Source: Alistipes sp.
GTDB taxonomy: Bacteria > Bacteroidota > Bacteroidia > Bacteroidales > Rikenellaceae
Assembly (NCBI GenBank): GCA_017547175.1
Contig: JAFYQI010000003.1
Span: forward strand, 35,771 to 99,770
Length of the DNA: 64,000 nucleotides
Direction: 5' to 3'
Below are positions 25,853 through 34,939 of this stretch, one piece after another. A model generated the notes under the pieces. It was given only the letters and a program-made list of their open reading frames with translations. It ran no database searches and was not told the origin of the DNA. Numbering within the stretch: the stretch's first letter is position 1; every line of letters starts with the position of its first letter. Both the position numbers and the translations under genes were made by a program.

Positions 25853-27196
25853 TTACAGCAGCCCGAGGTTGTTCACAAAGATCAACAACAGCGTGATCGG
25901 GCAGATGACCTTCACCAAGAATCGCAGTACGGCATACTCACCCTTGCGACAACAGTCGGGATAGAGTTGCTGCTCGAAGAGCTTTTTATCGAATCGATAA
26001 CCGACAAAGATACAGGTTAGGAGTGCGCCCAACGGCAACATAATGTTGGCTGTCAGGTAGTCAAGCGAGTCGAAGAAGGTCAGACCAAAGATCATACACT
26101 CCTTACCCATGCCGAGCGAGAGCGAAGCCAACACCGCGAGCAAACAGGTGATGAGTGTAACCATTCGAGCAGCCACACAGCGCGAAAGGTTCCACTCCTC
26201 TTCCAGGTAGGCCGTAGCCGACTCGTGCATCGAGATGGTCGAGGTGAGGGCCGCTAACACCAGCAGCAGGAAGAAGATCGTGGACCACAAGGCACTGAGC
26301 GAGATATTGCTGAAGATCGACGGCAGGGTGATAAAGACGAGCGAAGGACCCGATCCGGGTTCAATACCGGCGCTAAAGACTGCAGGGAAGATGACCAAAC
26401 CGGCCATGACAGCCACCAACGTATCGAGCAGGGTTACCTGCAGAGCGGTAGCACGCACTGAAGTACCCTTCTTGAAGTAGGAGGCGTAGGTAATCATCGT
26501 ACCCAGACCGATCGAGAGTGAGAAAAAGGCCTGACCGACTGCCATAAGGAAGGTTGCAGGCGTCACCTTCGAGAAATCGGGTTTGAGGAAGAACTTCAAA
26601 CCCTCCATGCCACCCGGCATCAGAATCGAGTTAACAGCCAGCACAACCAATGCCACAAACAGCAGCGGCATCATCCACTTGGCGGCTCGCTCGATACCCT
26701 TCTGTACGCCCAGGGCAATAATTAAATGGGTAGCAAGGCCGAAACCAACGGCATACAACACCGGCTTCCAGGGATTTGCAACAAAGTTTTCGAAGGCCAA
26801 TACATGGCTTTGCGGATCGGGATTGGTTACCTGGCTACTGAAGGGCGAGTGGATCATATACTCCGCCGTCCAACCAGCAACAACCAGGTAAAAACCCAAG
26901 ATCAGCACCGACGAAAGTACGCCCATGTAACCCAGGGGCACCCAACGCTTATCCAAGGCACGGAAAGCACCCACGGCATTGCGATGCGTAGCCGTACCGA
27001 TGGCAAATTCGCTCAACATGAGCGGAAGACCAATCAGCAGGATCGCCACCAGATAGATCACCAAAAAGGCGCCACCACCATTTTCACCGGCCAAATAGGG
27101 GAATCGCCAAATATTACCCAAGCCGACAGCGCTGCCTGCAGCTACAAGTACAGCGCTGATGCGACCTGCAAAGGTCGCTCTTGTTTCTCCATTCAT
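25853..27196 (-). CDS. Neurotransmitter:sodium symporter-family transporter
   Basis: The 447-residue inner-membrane protein is of the NSS/SNF family, which couples Na+ influx to amino-acid or amine uptake. The family signature is near the start: ISAVLVAAGSAVGLGNIWRF then PYLAGENGGGAFLVIY, the unwound TM1 region that binds Na+ and substrate. About 11 to 12 hydrophobic segments follow; SIGLGTMITYASYFKKG is the TM6 substrate region. Bacterial members such as MhsT or TnaT carry hydrophobic amino acids, and the substrate here is unknown. It stands alone, 77 bases downstream of folB. Confidence 0.93.
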   Translation of the reverse strand: MNGETRATFAGRISAVLVAAGSAVGLGNIWRFPYLAGENGGGAFLVIYLVAILLIGLPLMLSEFAIGTATHRNAVGAFRALDKRWVPLGYMGVLSSVLILGFYLVVAGWTAEYMIHSPFSSQVTNPDPQSHVLAFENFVANPWKPVLYAVGFGLATHLIIALGVQKGIERAAKWMMPLLFVALVVLAVNSILMPGGMEGLKFFLKPDFSKVTPATFLMAVGQAFFSLSIGLGTMITYASYFKKGTSVRATALQVTLLDTLVAVMAGLVIFPAVFSAGIEPGSGPSLVFITLPSIFSNISLSALWSTIFFLLLVLAALTSTISMHESATAYLEEEWNLSRCVAARMVTLITCLLAVLASLSLGMGKECMIFGLTFFDSLDYLTANIMLPLGALLTCIFVGYRFDKKLFEQQLYPDCCRKGEYAVLRFLVKVICPITLLLIFVNNLGLL

Positions 27197-27273
27197 CTAC
27201 TAAAAACCTAACCTTAAAAAGCCAAGGGGCGACTCACCTCATTGAGTTGATGTCCCCCCTCTCTCTTAACTCA

Positions 27274-27627
27274 TTACGCTTCGAGCGTTACCGATACACT
27301 ACGCAACTTGCCTCCCAACGGCGGAGCCATCTTCGCCACCGTACAGCTCACCGACTCTACCTGCGGAAAACGGCTCTTCACCCTTTCGATGATATTCATT
27401 GCCACGCGCTCGATGGTGCGTTGCGTATGGGTCATCACCTCACGTACCACCTCATAGACTTCGAGGTAGTTGACGGCAATCTCCACACGGTCCAACTCCG
27501 CCACCTGTCCCAACTCGGTTACCAGCTGAAGATCGACCTGAAAACGGTTGCCGACCTTTTGTTCCAGCTCATAACAGCCATGATAGGCTCGGAACTCCAT
27601 GCTGTCGAGCGTAATGCGGTATTTCAT
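27274..27627 (-). CDS. folB: Dihydroneopterin aldolase
   Basis: FolB cleaves 7,8-dihydroneopterin to 6-hydroxymethyl-dihydropterin in folate synthesis. The start at 27627 gives MKYRITLDSMEFRAYHGCYE, with the family EFRAYHG motif and active-site Glu in YELEQKVGNRFQVDL; the catalytic Lys is in VSCTVAKMAPPLGG. At 117 residues the length is standard for this octameric enzyme. The ATG lies 4 bases past the tyrS stop, so translation is likely coupled. No other folate gene is in the window. Confidence 0.93.
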   Translation of the reverse strand: MKYRITLDSMEFRAYHGCYELEQKVGNRFQVDLQLVTELGQVAELDRVEIAVNYLEVYEVVREVMTHTQRTIERVAMNIIERVKSRFPQVESVSCTVAKMAPPLGGKLRSVSVTLEA

Positions 27628-27631
27628 GTGT

Positions 27632-28933
27632 TTACTCGACAATTACGAGGTAGTAGTTTTTCTTGCCGCGCTGCACCAAGAGATACTTGCCGGCAATGAG
27701 ATCCTCCTCGGTCGTCGGACGCTGCGGATCGGCCACCTTCTCCTTGTTGAGCGAAACACCGCCACCCTGCACCATCTTGCGGCACTCACCCTTCGAGGGG
27801 AAGATCTGCGTCAGACCGGCAGCCAACTCAATAAAGGGCAACTCAGCCAGCGCAGCACGCTCGATGCGGAACTGGGGCACACCCTCGAAGACCTGCAACA
27901 GGGTCTGCTCGTCCAACTTCTTCAGCGCCTCCGACGTAGCACCGCCAAAGAGGATCTGCGAAGCCTCAACAGCCTTCTCGTACTCCTCGCGCGAGTGAAT
28001 CATCGTCGTAATCTCCTCGGCCAAACGCTTCTGCAGAATACGCAGGTGGGGAGCCTCGTCATGCTCCTTGGTCAGCTGATCGATCGTCTCGCGGTCGAGC
28101 AGCGTAAAGATCTTGATATAGCGCTTCGCATCCTCGTCGCTTACGTTGAGCCAGAACTGGTAGAACTTATAGGGCGAAGTGTAGCGGGGCGAGAGCCATA
28201 CGTTACCGCTCTCGGTCTTACCAAACTTCGTACCGTCGGCCTTCGTAATCAGCGGACAGGTGATGGCAAACGCCTCTGCCTCCGAGCCGAGTTTACGGCG
28301 GATAAGCTCCGTACCGGTGGTGATGTTACCCCACTGGTCGGCACCACCGAGCTGAATCTTACAGTTCATCGTCTGGTAGAGGTGGAGGAAGTCGTAGCCC
28401 TGCAAGAGCTGATAGGTAAACTCCGTAAAGGACATACCCTCACCCTCGCCGTTGAAACGCTTCTTCACCGAATCTTTGGCCATCATGTAGTTCACCGTAA
28501 TGCACTTACCGATGTCTCGCGCAAAGTCGAGGAACGAGAACTCCTTCATCCAGTCGTAGTTGTTCACCAGGCGCGCTGCGTTCGGAGCATCCGAATCGAA
28601 ATCGAGCAACTTGGCCAACTGGGCCTTGATGGCCTCCTGATTGTGGCGCAAGGTCTGCTCATCCAGCAGGTTACGCTCCTGCGACTTACCCGAAGGGTCG
28701 CCAATCATACCCGTAGCACCTCCGATAAGGGCCAAGGGACGGTGGCCGCACATCTGGAAATGCTTCAGAATCATCACACCCACCAAGTGACCAATATGCA
28801 ACGAATCGGCCGTCGGGTCGATACCCAGGTAGGCCGTTGTCAACTCCTTCTCCAACTGCTCTTTAGCGCCGGGCATGATCGTGTGGATCATTCCACGCCA
28901 CTCGAGCTCTTCGATAAAATTCTTTGTAGCCAT
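27632..28933 (-). CDS. tyrS: Tyrosyl-tRNA synthetase
   Basis: This class I enzyme charges tRNA-Tyr. The start at 28933 ([20 protein letters not shown]) is the conserved opening; the longer frame adds an atypical 11 residues. The HIGH motif appears as [11 protein letters not shown] (about residues 45-55) and the KMSKS loop as [12 protein letters not shown] (about 230). Tyrosine-binding residues are in [13 protein letters not shown] and [15 protein letters not shown]-terminal S4 RNA-binding domain (about 365-433) includes [15 protein letters not shown]. At 433 residues it has normal length. It sits between dnaX (39 bases upstream) and folB in one probable operon. Confidence 0.96.
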   Translation of the reverse strand: MATKNFIEELEWRGMIHTIMPGAKEQLEKELTTAYLGIDPTADSLHIGHLVGVMILKHFQMCGHRPLALIGGATGMIGDPSGKSQERNLLDEQTLRHNQEAIKAQLAKLLDFDSDAPNAARLVNNYDWMKEFSFLDFARDIGKCITVNYMMAKDSVKKRFNGEGEGMSFTEFTYQLLQGYDFLHLYQTMNCKIQLGGADQWGNITTGTELIRRKLGSEAEAFAITCPLITKADGTKFGKTESGNVWLSPRYTSPYKFYQFWLNVSDEDAKRYIKIFTLLDRETIDQLTKEHDEAPHLRILQKRLAEEITTMIHSREEYEKAVEASQILFGGATSEALKKLDEQTLLQVFEGVPQFRIERAALAELPFIELAAGLTQIFPSKGECRKMVQGGGVSLNKEKVADPQRPTTEEDLIAGKYLLVQRGKKNYYLVIVE

Positions 28934-28972
28934 GCTATCTATCTTGCTAATAATTAAATCTTTCACTTCATT

Positions 28973-30763
28973 TTACTCGACCTCCATATCGAGGGCCGTT
29001 CTCAGATCACCCAATAGCGGACACCGCTCGGCGATGTGACGCATGCGATCCTCCAATTTGATCGGGCGCTCGGCGCGAATCGCCTCATTGATCGTCACCT
29101 CCAGTTCGATCAACCCCTCAACGCCCACCTCGCGAGCAATCTGCAATAGCAGTGCGGTTTTATTGCGCATTATCTCATCGTGCAGCTCTCGGCTCGGCAC
29201 CGAGATCGCGATCGCATTGCCACGCACCTCCATCCGCTCAAACGAGGGGTAGAAACGAGGACGCTCCACGCGCACCAACTCCAAAATTCGGTTACGAGCC
29301 CCCGACAGCAGTGCTTCGGCACGCGGGTCGATGGTCGGCGTCGCCTGACGTTGCTCCTCGCCTTCGTTTTTGGGCTTTGCCTCCTCGGCCATCAGAGCCG
29401 AGAGCGAGAAGCCGAGTGTCGTCGGCTTGTAGGTCGTTCGGCGTACCGGCTCTTGGGGGGCGGTCGGTGTTGCCACTGAAGGCTCAATCGGCTGTTGTGC
29501 AGCAGGCTGCTTCTCGATCGGTTGTGGGGACGCTACCGGCCGGGCCACTACGACTGCCGGTGCGGGAGCCTCCGCCACTTTTGGCTGCTGCTGAGCGACA
29601 ACGCCGGTCGAAGGTGTCGTACGAGGCTCTAACAACGGAAGCTCAAAGAGTTCCTCGTCATCTATCTTTTTTTTTTGGCCGAGTCGTGCGATTTTCATCA
29701 GACCCAGCTCTACCAACAGACGACCATTCGATGCCTGTCGTATTTTTCCATCCAACTCCGTCAGGATCGAAATTGCCCCGAAGAGGAACTCGGCATCGCA
29801 GGCCTGAGCCTGCTGGCGATATCGTTCCATGAGTGTACCGGTCATCTCGATCAGCTTCAACGTATCGTTTTGACGCGCCATCAGCAGATCGCGCATGTGG
29901 CGATTTAGGCCAGCCATGAAGGTCTGGCCCGAGAAACCCTTCGAAAGCACCTCGTCAAAAGCCACCAACGCCTCGGTATAGTTGCCTGCCGTAAGCAGGT
30001 TGGTCATGCGGAAATAGGTGTCGTAGTCCAATACATTGAGGGTCTGGGCTACAGAGTGGTAATCGAGCGACGTACCGCAGAACGAAACCGCCTTATCGAA
30101 CATCGAAAGGGCATCGCGCATACCGCCATCGGCCTTTTGAGCAATGAGGTTGAGCGACTCCTCGTCGGCCGTCACCCCCTCCTCGGAGGCGATATATTTG
30201 AGATACTCGACCGAATCCTCGACACGAATACGGTTGAAATCGTAGATTTGACAACGCGACAAAATCGTGGGGATGATCTTATGTTTCTCGGTCGTTGCGA
30301 GGATGAAGATGGCATGCTGGGGAGGCTCCTCGAGCGTCTTGAGGAAGGCGTTGAAGGCAGCTGCCGAGAGCATGTGGACCTCATCGATGATAAATACCGA
30401 GTAGCGACCCACCTGCGGAATGATGCGCACCTGTTCGATGAGGGTACGAATATCCTCCACCGAGTTGTTCGATGCGGCATCGAGCTCGTGGATGTTGAGC
30501 GAGCGTCCCTCGCCAAACGAACGACACGACTCGCAACTGTTGCAGGCCTCGGCACCGTTGGGCGAGAGGCAATTGATCGCCTTGGCAAAGATACGGGCGC
30601 AGGTGGTCTTACCCACTCCGCGCGGACCGCAGAAGAGGTAGGCATGGGCCAACTGACCACGCTCGATGGCATTTTTCAGCGTCGAGGTGATGTGTTTTTG
30701 TCCCACCACCGACTGGAACGTCGCGGGACGATATTTACGTGCACTGACAATAAATTCGCTCAT
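28973..30763 (-). CDS. dnaX: DNA polymerase III subunits gamma and tau
   Basis: DnaX is the clamp-loader ATPase; its tau form also ties the polymerase to the helicase. The start at 30763 gives MSEFIVSARKYRPATFQSVV. Domains I-II contain Walker A FCGPRGVGKTTCARIFAKA, the four-Cys zinc module CNSCESCRSFGEG with an upstream Cys, DEVHMLSAAAFNAFLKTLEE and sensor-1 TILSRCQIYDF. Domain III ends near residue 360, then a Pro/Ala/Gln-rich linker and a C-terminal domain (about 495-596). At Gln363 the mRNA reads C, ten A, G: slipping one base either way gives a stop within three codons, so a short gamma form of about 366-368 residues is possible (see findings). Confidence 0.95.
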   Translation of the reverse strand: MSEFIVSARKYRPATFQSVVGQKHITSTLKNAIERGQLAHAYLFCGPRGVGKTTCARIFAKAINCLSPNGAEACNSCESCRSFGEGRSLNIHELDAASNNSVEDIRTLIEQVRIIPQVGRYSVFIIDEVHMLSAAAFNAFLKTLEEPPQHAIFILATTEKHKIIPTILSRCQIYDFNRIRVEDSVEYLKYIASEEGVTADEESLNLIAQKADGGMRDALSMFDKAVSFCGTSLDYHSVAQTLNVLDYDTYFRMTNLLTAGNYTEALVAFDEVLSKGFSGQTFMAGLNRHMRDLLMARQNDTLKLIEMTGTLMERYRQQAQACDAEFLFGAISILTELDGKIRQASNGRLLVELGLMKIARLGQKKKIDDEELFELPLLEPRTTPSTGVVAQQQPKVAEAPAPAVVVARPVASPQPIEKQPAAQQPIEPSVATPTAPQEPVRRTTYKPTTLGFSLSALMAEEAKPKNEGEEQRQATPTIDPRAEALLSGARNRILELVRVERPRFYPSFERMEVRGNAIAISVPSRELHDEIMRNKTALLLQIAREVGVEGLIELEVTINEAIRAERPIKLEDRMRHIAERCPLLGDLRTALDMEVE

Positions 30764-30769
30764 AGGGTA

Positions 30770-30801
30770 CAAAGATAGCGCAAGCCGAGCGCAATGCCAA
30801 A
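30770..30801 (-). promoter_or_regulatory. Promoter of dnaX, part of a repeated intergenic element
   Basis: On the minus strand TTTG (30798-30801) and TATCTTTG (30770-30777) stand 20 bases apart, a perfect Bacteroidetes promoter ending 6 bases before the dnaX ATG. The same sequence, with four differences, is found upstream of tgt. Confidence 0.8.
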
Positions 30802-30944
30802 TTTATTTGGAGGAAAATGGTGTTAAGGCGATCGGTGAACTTGCTCAGAAGATCGCCTTAACAGCGTTTTTTCTAAACAAAGTTTAGTCCATTGCCGAGG
30901 CGCAGCCTATCTAAACCAAGCGTAGCGAAGGTAAAGATAGGCTG
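30770..30944 (-). repeat. Mosaic intergenic element, copy 1 (inverted partner at 34940-35110)
   Basis: Going from dnaX outward there are: the promoter block (30770-30811), a 12-base-pair perfect hairpin (30822-30862, GTTAAGGCGATC / GATCGCCTTAAC), a near-palindrome CTAAACAAAGTTTAG (30873-30887), ATTGCCGAGG (30891-30900) and a stem CAGCCTATC / GATAGGCTG (30903-30944). The outer blocks match the copy upstream of tgt in reverse orientation, while the central hairpin has a different sequence in each copy. Confidence 0.75.
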
Positions 30945-31136
30945 ATTCGGCTCACATGCGGCAAGGGTCAATCAAATTTTAAACGGTGAACAGTGCGGTG
31001 AGCAGCCTATCCAAACCAAGCGTAGCGAAGGTAAAGATAGGCTGATTCGGCTCACATGCGGCAAGGGTCAATCAAATTTTAAACGGTGAACAGTGCGGTG
31101 AGCAGCCTATCCAAACCAAGCGTAGCGAAGGTAAAG
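30902..31136. repeat. Tandem repeat, 100-base period, 2.35 copies
   Basis: Units start at 30902, 31002 and 31102. The first two are nearly identical over 100 bases (one T/C difference at the tenth base) and the third stops after about 35. Each unit opens with the hairpin CAGCCTATC ... GATAGGCTG and contains GGCAAGGGTCAATCAAATTT. The third copy loses the closing half of the hairpin. No open frame crosses the array. Confidence 0.92.
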
Positions 31137-31189
31137 AGTAGGCCAACCGCACACAAGCAGCGACCAAAATAAAAGGCAACTAAAGGATA

Positions 31190-31228
31190 CAAAAAAAAAG
31201 CGAAAAGGTTTTCCCTTCTCGCCTTTTA
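31190..31228 (-). terminator. Terminator of the iron alcohol dehydrogenase gene
   Basis: On the minus strand AAGGCGAGAAGGG pairs with CCTTTTCGCTTT across AAAA and runs into nine T. It begins 17 bases past the stop codon. Confidence 0.8.
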
Positions 31229-31244
31229 TCATCGAATCCGACAA

Positions 31245-32429
31245 CTACTTATTTGCCAAGCGGTAAACATCCTCCATCTCCTTGCGGTAGAGGACTTTGA
31301 AGTTACCCTCGGTGTGGGTGTCCTGACGGCAACATTTGTCGGCCATCTGGAGTACCTCCTCCTCGGTCACGGGGCGACCAATCAATTCAGGAATCGAAGT
31401 CGGCATACCGATCGAACGGTAGAAGTCCTCCATCTTCTCGATACCCTTCAAAGCCGTGCGCTCGGGATCTGCAAAATCATTCTCCACACCCATCACATTA
31501 ACCGCAAAGCGCACAAATCGCGAGATATTTTCATTTTTCACGTAGCGCGCCCAGCTACCCCATACGGCAGCCAAACCGGCACCATGAGCCACATCGAACA
31601 GAGCGCTCAACTCGTGCTCAAGGTGGTGTGTTGCCCAATCGCCCAGCGTACCGCAACCCGTCAGGTCGTTGTGTGCCAGCGATCCTGCCCACATAATCTG
31701 GGCACGGGCACGGTAATTCTCAGGCTCACGCATAACGGTTGGAGCCCAATCGATTACAGTGCGCATCAAAGCCTCAGCCAGCGCATCGGTAATCGCCATA
31801 TCGTCCTCGTGCGAGAAGTAGCGCTCCATGGTGTGCATCAAGATATCGGTAATGCCGCAAGCGGTCTGGTAGGGAGGCAGCGTATAGGTACGCTCGGGAT
31901 TCATGACGGCAAATTTACAACGGGTCTTGTTGGTCGAATAGGCTCGCTTGTGCCAACCCTCTTCGTTGGTTACCACGCAACCATCCGACATCTCGCTACC
32001 GGCTGCAGGAATCGTCAGCACGGTACCCAGCGGCAGACAGTTGCCAGCCTTTGCCTTACCGAGGAAGAAATCCCACACATCACCCTCATACTCAAAGCCA
32101 AAAGCGATCGCCTTTGCCGAGTCAATGACACTTCCGCCACCCACGGCCAGGATAAAATCCACCCCCTCGCGACGGCAGATCTCGATACCCTCGCGCACCT
32201 TCGATACGCGCGGATTGGGCACAACTCCACCCAACTCCACATAACTGATTCCGGCAGTTGTAAGCTGCTCACGAACCAAGCCAAGCAGACCCGATCGCTC
32301 GGCCGACTGACCGCCATAATGAATCAAGACGCGGGTGCCACCATATTTCGACACCAACTTTCCGATACGCTCCTCGGCATGTGCACCAAAGGCCACCTCG
32401 GTCGGAGCATAGTAGGTAAAATCTCTCAT
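31245..32429 (-). CDS. Iron-containing alcohol dehydrogenase (BdhA/YqhD-like)
   Basis: The 394-residue NAD(P)-dependent oxidoreductase acts on short-chain alcohols or aldehydes. It opens MRDFTYYAPTEVAFGAHAEE and shows the nucleotide-binding loop VDFILAVGGGSVIDSAKAIA (about residues 90-109). The metal site is formed by Asp and His residues around PYQTACGITDILMHTMERYF and by HHLEHELSALFDVAHGAGLA (about 262-281). This pattern matches butanol dehydrogenases and YqhD, which reduce aldehydes with NADPH. The length is typical. It follows rsmG by 32 bases on the same strand and is followed by a terminator and then by repeats. Confidence 0.92.
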   Translation of the reverse strand: MRDFTYYAPTEVAFGAHAEERIGKLVSKYGGTRVLIHYGGQSAERSGLLGLVREQLTTAGISYVELGGVVPNPRVSKVREGIEICRREGVDFILAVGGGSVIDSAKAIAFGFEYEGDVWDFFLGKAKAGNCLPLGTVLTIPAAGSEMSDGCVVTNEEGWHKRAYSTNKTRCKFAVMNPERTYTLPPYQTACGITDILMHTMERYFSHEDDMAITDALAEALMRTVIDWAPTVMREPENYRARAQIMWAGSLAHNDLTGCGTLGDWATHHLEHELSALFDVAHGAGLAAVWGSWARYVKNENISRFVRFAVNVMGVENDFADPERTALKGIEKMEDFYRSIGMPTSIPELIGRPVTEEEVLQMADKCCRQDTHTEGNFKVLYRKEMEDVYRLANK

Positions 32430-32461
32430 ATTGTTAGTTCTTTTAGGTAATTGAAAATTTT

Positions 32462-33082
32462 CTATTTAGCCGTATAGACCACCTTCTTGGTCTCAAAAAA
32501 CTCCTCATCGAAAAAGTCGCTGATGGCATAGAGATCCCACCGCATGCGCGTCAGCGCCAACTCTTCGGCCAGATCACCACCCTTCAGGTAGAGAATACCG
32601 TTTTTGAGCGTACCTTTCTGTCCGCGACGAATCTTGTGCCAAATCCACCCCACAAATTCGGGCATGGCCGTCACAGCGCGCGAAACCACATAGTCGAAAT
32701 GTTCGGGAATCTGCTCCACGCGCAGGCATCGCGGCTCGATATTCTTCAGTCCCAAGCCATTGGCAACACCCTCAACCACGGTAATCTTCTTGCGAATCGA
32801 GTCTGCGGCCACAAAACGCACTTCGGGGAAGAGTATCGCCAGCGGAATCGAAGGAAAACCTCCGCCACACCCGACATCCAGCACCTCGGCTCCAGCCTCA
32901 AAGCGACACACCTTGGCAATCGCCAACGAATGCAACACATGGCGCAGATAGAGCTGATCGAAATCTTTGCGCGAGACAACATTGATCTTGGCGTTCCACT
33001 CAGCATAGAGGTCGTAGAGGGCCGAAAACTGCGCCTTCTGCGTCTCCGTAATATCGGGGAAATATTTAAGAATCAAATCCAT
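32462..33082 (-). CDS. rsmG: 16S rRNA m7G527 methyltransferase
   Basis: RsmG uses S-adenosylmethionine to methylate G527 of 16S rRNA; its loss gives mild streptomycin resistance in other bacteria. The start at 33082 (MDLILKYFPDITETQKAQFS) leaves 4 bases between it and the sigma-factor stop. Motif I is AEVLDVGCGGGFPSIPLAIL (about residues 64-83), then VRFVAADSIRKKI and HFDYVVSRAVTAMPEF. NVVSRKDFDQLYLRHVLHSL before motif I is the family RNA-binding opening. At 206 residues it is standard. In many genomes rsmG sits by gidA or parA; here it is downstream of a sigma factor. Confidence 0.94.
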   Translation of the reverse strand: MDLILKYFPDITETQKAQFSALYDLYAEWNAKINVVSRKDFDQLYLRHVLHSLAIAKVCRFEAGAEVLDVGCGGGFPSIPLAILFPEVRFVAADSIRKKITVVEGVANGLGLKNIEPRCLRVEQIPEHFDYVVSRAVTAMPEFVGWIWHKIRRGQKGTLKNGILYLKGGDLAEELALTRMRWDLYAISDFFDEEFFETKKVVYTAK

Positions 33083-33086
33083 AGCA

Positions 33087-33650
33087 TTACATATTTTCAC
33101 CTCGACGAATCAAATCACACATCCGTTCGCGAGCGCGGTGTATCTGAGTTTTGACCGTTCCCATCGGAAGAGCCAGCTTTTCGGCAATCTCTTCATAGCT
33201 ATACTCTTCGAAGAAACGCATCGTAATAAGTTGCCGATAACGCGGCGTAAGGCGATCGAGGTAGTGCTCGATTTGGGCACGCTGCTGCAGACGTATTACA
33301 CTCTCCTCGGGAGTCGGAGCCGACGAAGGGGGCGATGAGAAGCGTTCGTCGATCGAAAGATCCTCCTGACGACGACGCACATAGTCGATAAAGGTATTTC
33401 GGGCAATCGTATAGACCCACTGGCCAAAGGTGTAGTCGGTCTTATAACGATCCAAGTGCAGATAGACCTTGATGAAGGTCTCCTGCAACAGATCATCGGC
33501 ATCACTCTCCGAGCCTGCTCGCTGCACCAACAGTTGGCGAATAGCCTCACGGTAGCGGTTGAAGAGGTACTTGAAGGCGGTGTGATCCCCCTCCAGCGCC
33601 AGGCTGACGAGATGCTGATCGTCTGCAACGATATAGTCTGCTATCTCCAT
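33087..33650 (-). CDS. ECF-type RNA polymerase sigma factor
   Basis: The 187-residue sigma-70 family protein has region 2 (about 25-95, AFKYLFNRYREAIRQLLVQR, DADDLLQETFIKVYLHLDRY, FGQWVYTIARNTFIDYVRRR) and region 4 (about 125-180, LTPRYRQLITMRFFEEYSYE then EIAEKLALPMGTVKTQIHRA, the helix-turn-helix). Most ECF factors are held by an anti-sigma factor encoded next door, but none is seen: upstream is a glycosyltransferase overlapping by 10 bases and downstream is rsmG. This resembles the conserved stand-alone Bacteroidetes RpoE-like factors, so it may be constitutive or controlled elsewhere. Confidence 0.93.
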   Translation of the reverse strand: MEIADYIVADDQHLVSLALEGDHTAFKYLFNRYREAIRQLLVQRAGSESDADDLLQETFIKVYLHLDRYKTDYTFGQWVYTIARNTFIDYVRRRQEDLSIDERFSSPPSSAPTPEESVIRLQQRAQIEHYLDRLTPRYRQLITMRFFEEYSYEEIAEKLALPMGTVKTQIHRARERMCDLIRRGENM

Positions 33651-34798
33651 ACGCGCTCGTCTTTATGCAACATGAGCATCGAGCGAAGCAGCACCCAAAG
33701 CGGGCTGAAGAGGTCGTAGAAGAGGTAGAGACGGAGCATGTGTCGTTCACCCAGACGACGAGCGATACGACGCACCTCCCACAATACAACGAGGTAACGC
33801 AGCGACCAAATCACCGCGGCGGCAATCTGCAAATCATAGGGCAACAGCAGCACCATGGCCAGCAGAACACCCATAAAGAGCACACGCGTAAAGGGCTCCC
33901 AAAAGCGAATCCAGCGCACCGCCCGAGGATAGAAACAGGCAGCAGCACCGTAATAGGTCTCTTCGTGCATCCACCAACGCAGACCGCCCCATCGTTTTTG
34001 ATCGACCGTTGCTTTGGGCGAAAGGATGATGCTTGTATTGCTGCAACGAGCCACCTCCTGCAGGAAGAGATCGTTCTCGCCAATATTCATTCCGAGGCGG
34101 TTAAAGCCATTAACCTCCTTGCTGAAATAGAGCGTCTTCGTAAAGCCAAAGGCGTGCAAAGAACCCCGATAAGGAAGCCCCTTAGCGGCACGCGAAAGCC
34201 ATTCGGCGCTCTGCATCATGCGATCCGTACGCATCAAGAGGGCTTGCAAGCCCCCTCCCGATTCCACACCGGCATAACCGATCACCACATCTCCGCGGGT
34301 AAAGCCCGATGCCATCAGCGACAACCAACGGGAGGTGCGAGGCATCGCATCGGTCGACGAGAAGAGCATACACTCGTAGTGGGCCGCCTTGATACCGATA
34401 TTGAGGGCCATTTTGCGCGAAATCGGGCGACGCGGATCAAGATGGATGCGCGTAACGGTGAGATGGGGATAATTGTGGCGCAGACGCACCAACTCTTCGT
34501 GAAAATCGCTGTTCTGACCCACGTAGATCAGCACCACTTCAAATTCGCGATATTCCTGCTTGAGCATCAACGGAAGGCGCTCCTCAACAAAGCCGTAATC
34601 CTCTGAAAACATAGGAATTACGATCGACACAGCAGGTTCATCCTCACGCACCTTTTTACGACGATTGTTTTTATAGCTAACCAGACGGCCAAAACGGATA
34701 TAAAGGACCATCTGCACCAACAGCAACACGAGCGCCGCAAGGCTCAAAACAAGTCCGAGAATACCGTATGTAGAGAGAAAATTATCGAGTAATTGCAT
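33641..34798 (-). CDS. Membrane-anchored family 2 glycosyltransferase
   Basis: The 385-residue protein has an N-terminal membrane helix (about 12-34), a GT-A domain (about 55-270; PAVSIVIPMFSEDYGFVEER, MLFSSTDAMPRTSRWL holding the DxD-like region, NIGENDLFLQEVARC) and two to three C-terminal membrane helices. It probably adds a sugar to a lipid-linked or envelope glycan on the cytoplasmic face; donor and acceptor are unknown. The acid motif is TDA rather than a strict DxD. Its 3' end overlaps the start of the sigma gene by 10 bases, so the two are co-translated. It is the first gene of this minus-strand run. Confidence 0.87.
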   Translation of the reverse strand: MQLLDNFLSTYGILGLVLSLAALVLLLVQMVLYIRFGRLVSYKNNRRKKVREDEPAVSIVIPMFSEDYGFVEERLPLMLKQEYREFEVVLIYVGQNSDFHEELVRLRHNYPHLTVTRIHLDPRRPISRKMALNIGIKAAHYECMLFSSTDAMPRTSRWLSLMASGFTRGDVVIGYAGVESGGGLQALLMRTDRMMQSAEWLSRAAKGLPYRGSLHAFGFTKTLYFSKEVNGFNRLGMNIGENDLFLQEVARCSNTSIILSPKATVDQKRWGGLRWWMHEETYYGAAACFYPRAVRWIRFWEPFTRVLFMGVLLAMVLLLPYDLQIAAAVIWSLRYLVVLWEVRRIARRLGERHMLRLYLFYDLFSPLWVLLRSMLMLHKDERVWR

Positions 34799-34939
34799 AA
34801 CGAGCGCGAAGATACGGCTTTTTCACACAATATTCAAAATTTAAGTGATTAAAGATTTTCAAGAAAGCAGCATCACTGTCCAAAACAACTACATGCTGTT
34901 TTAAAGCGAATCAACACTTTCTGCAGGGCGCAACATGGT

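Noticed and set aside
30902..31136. 100-base tandem units as a CRISPR array
   Set aside because: The whole 100-base unit is repeated, with no variable spacers.
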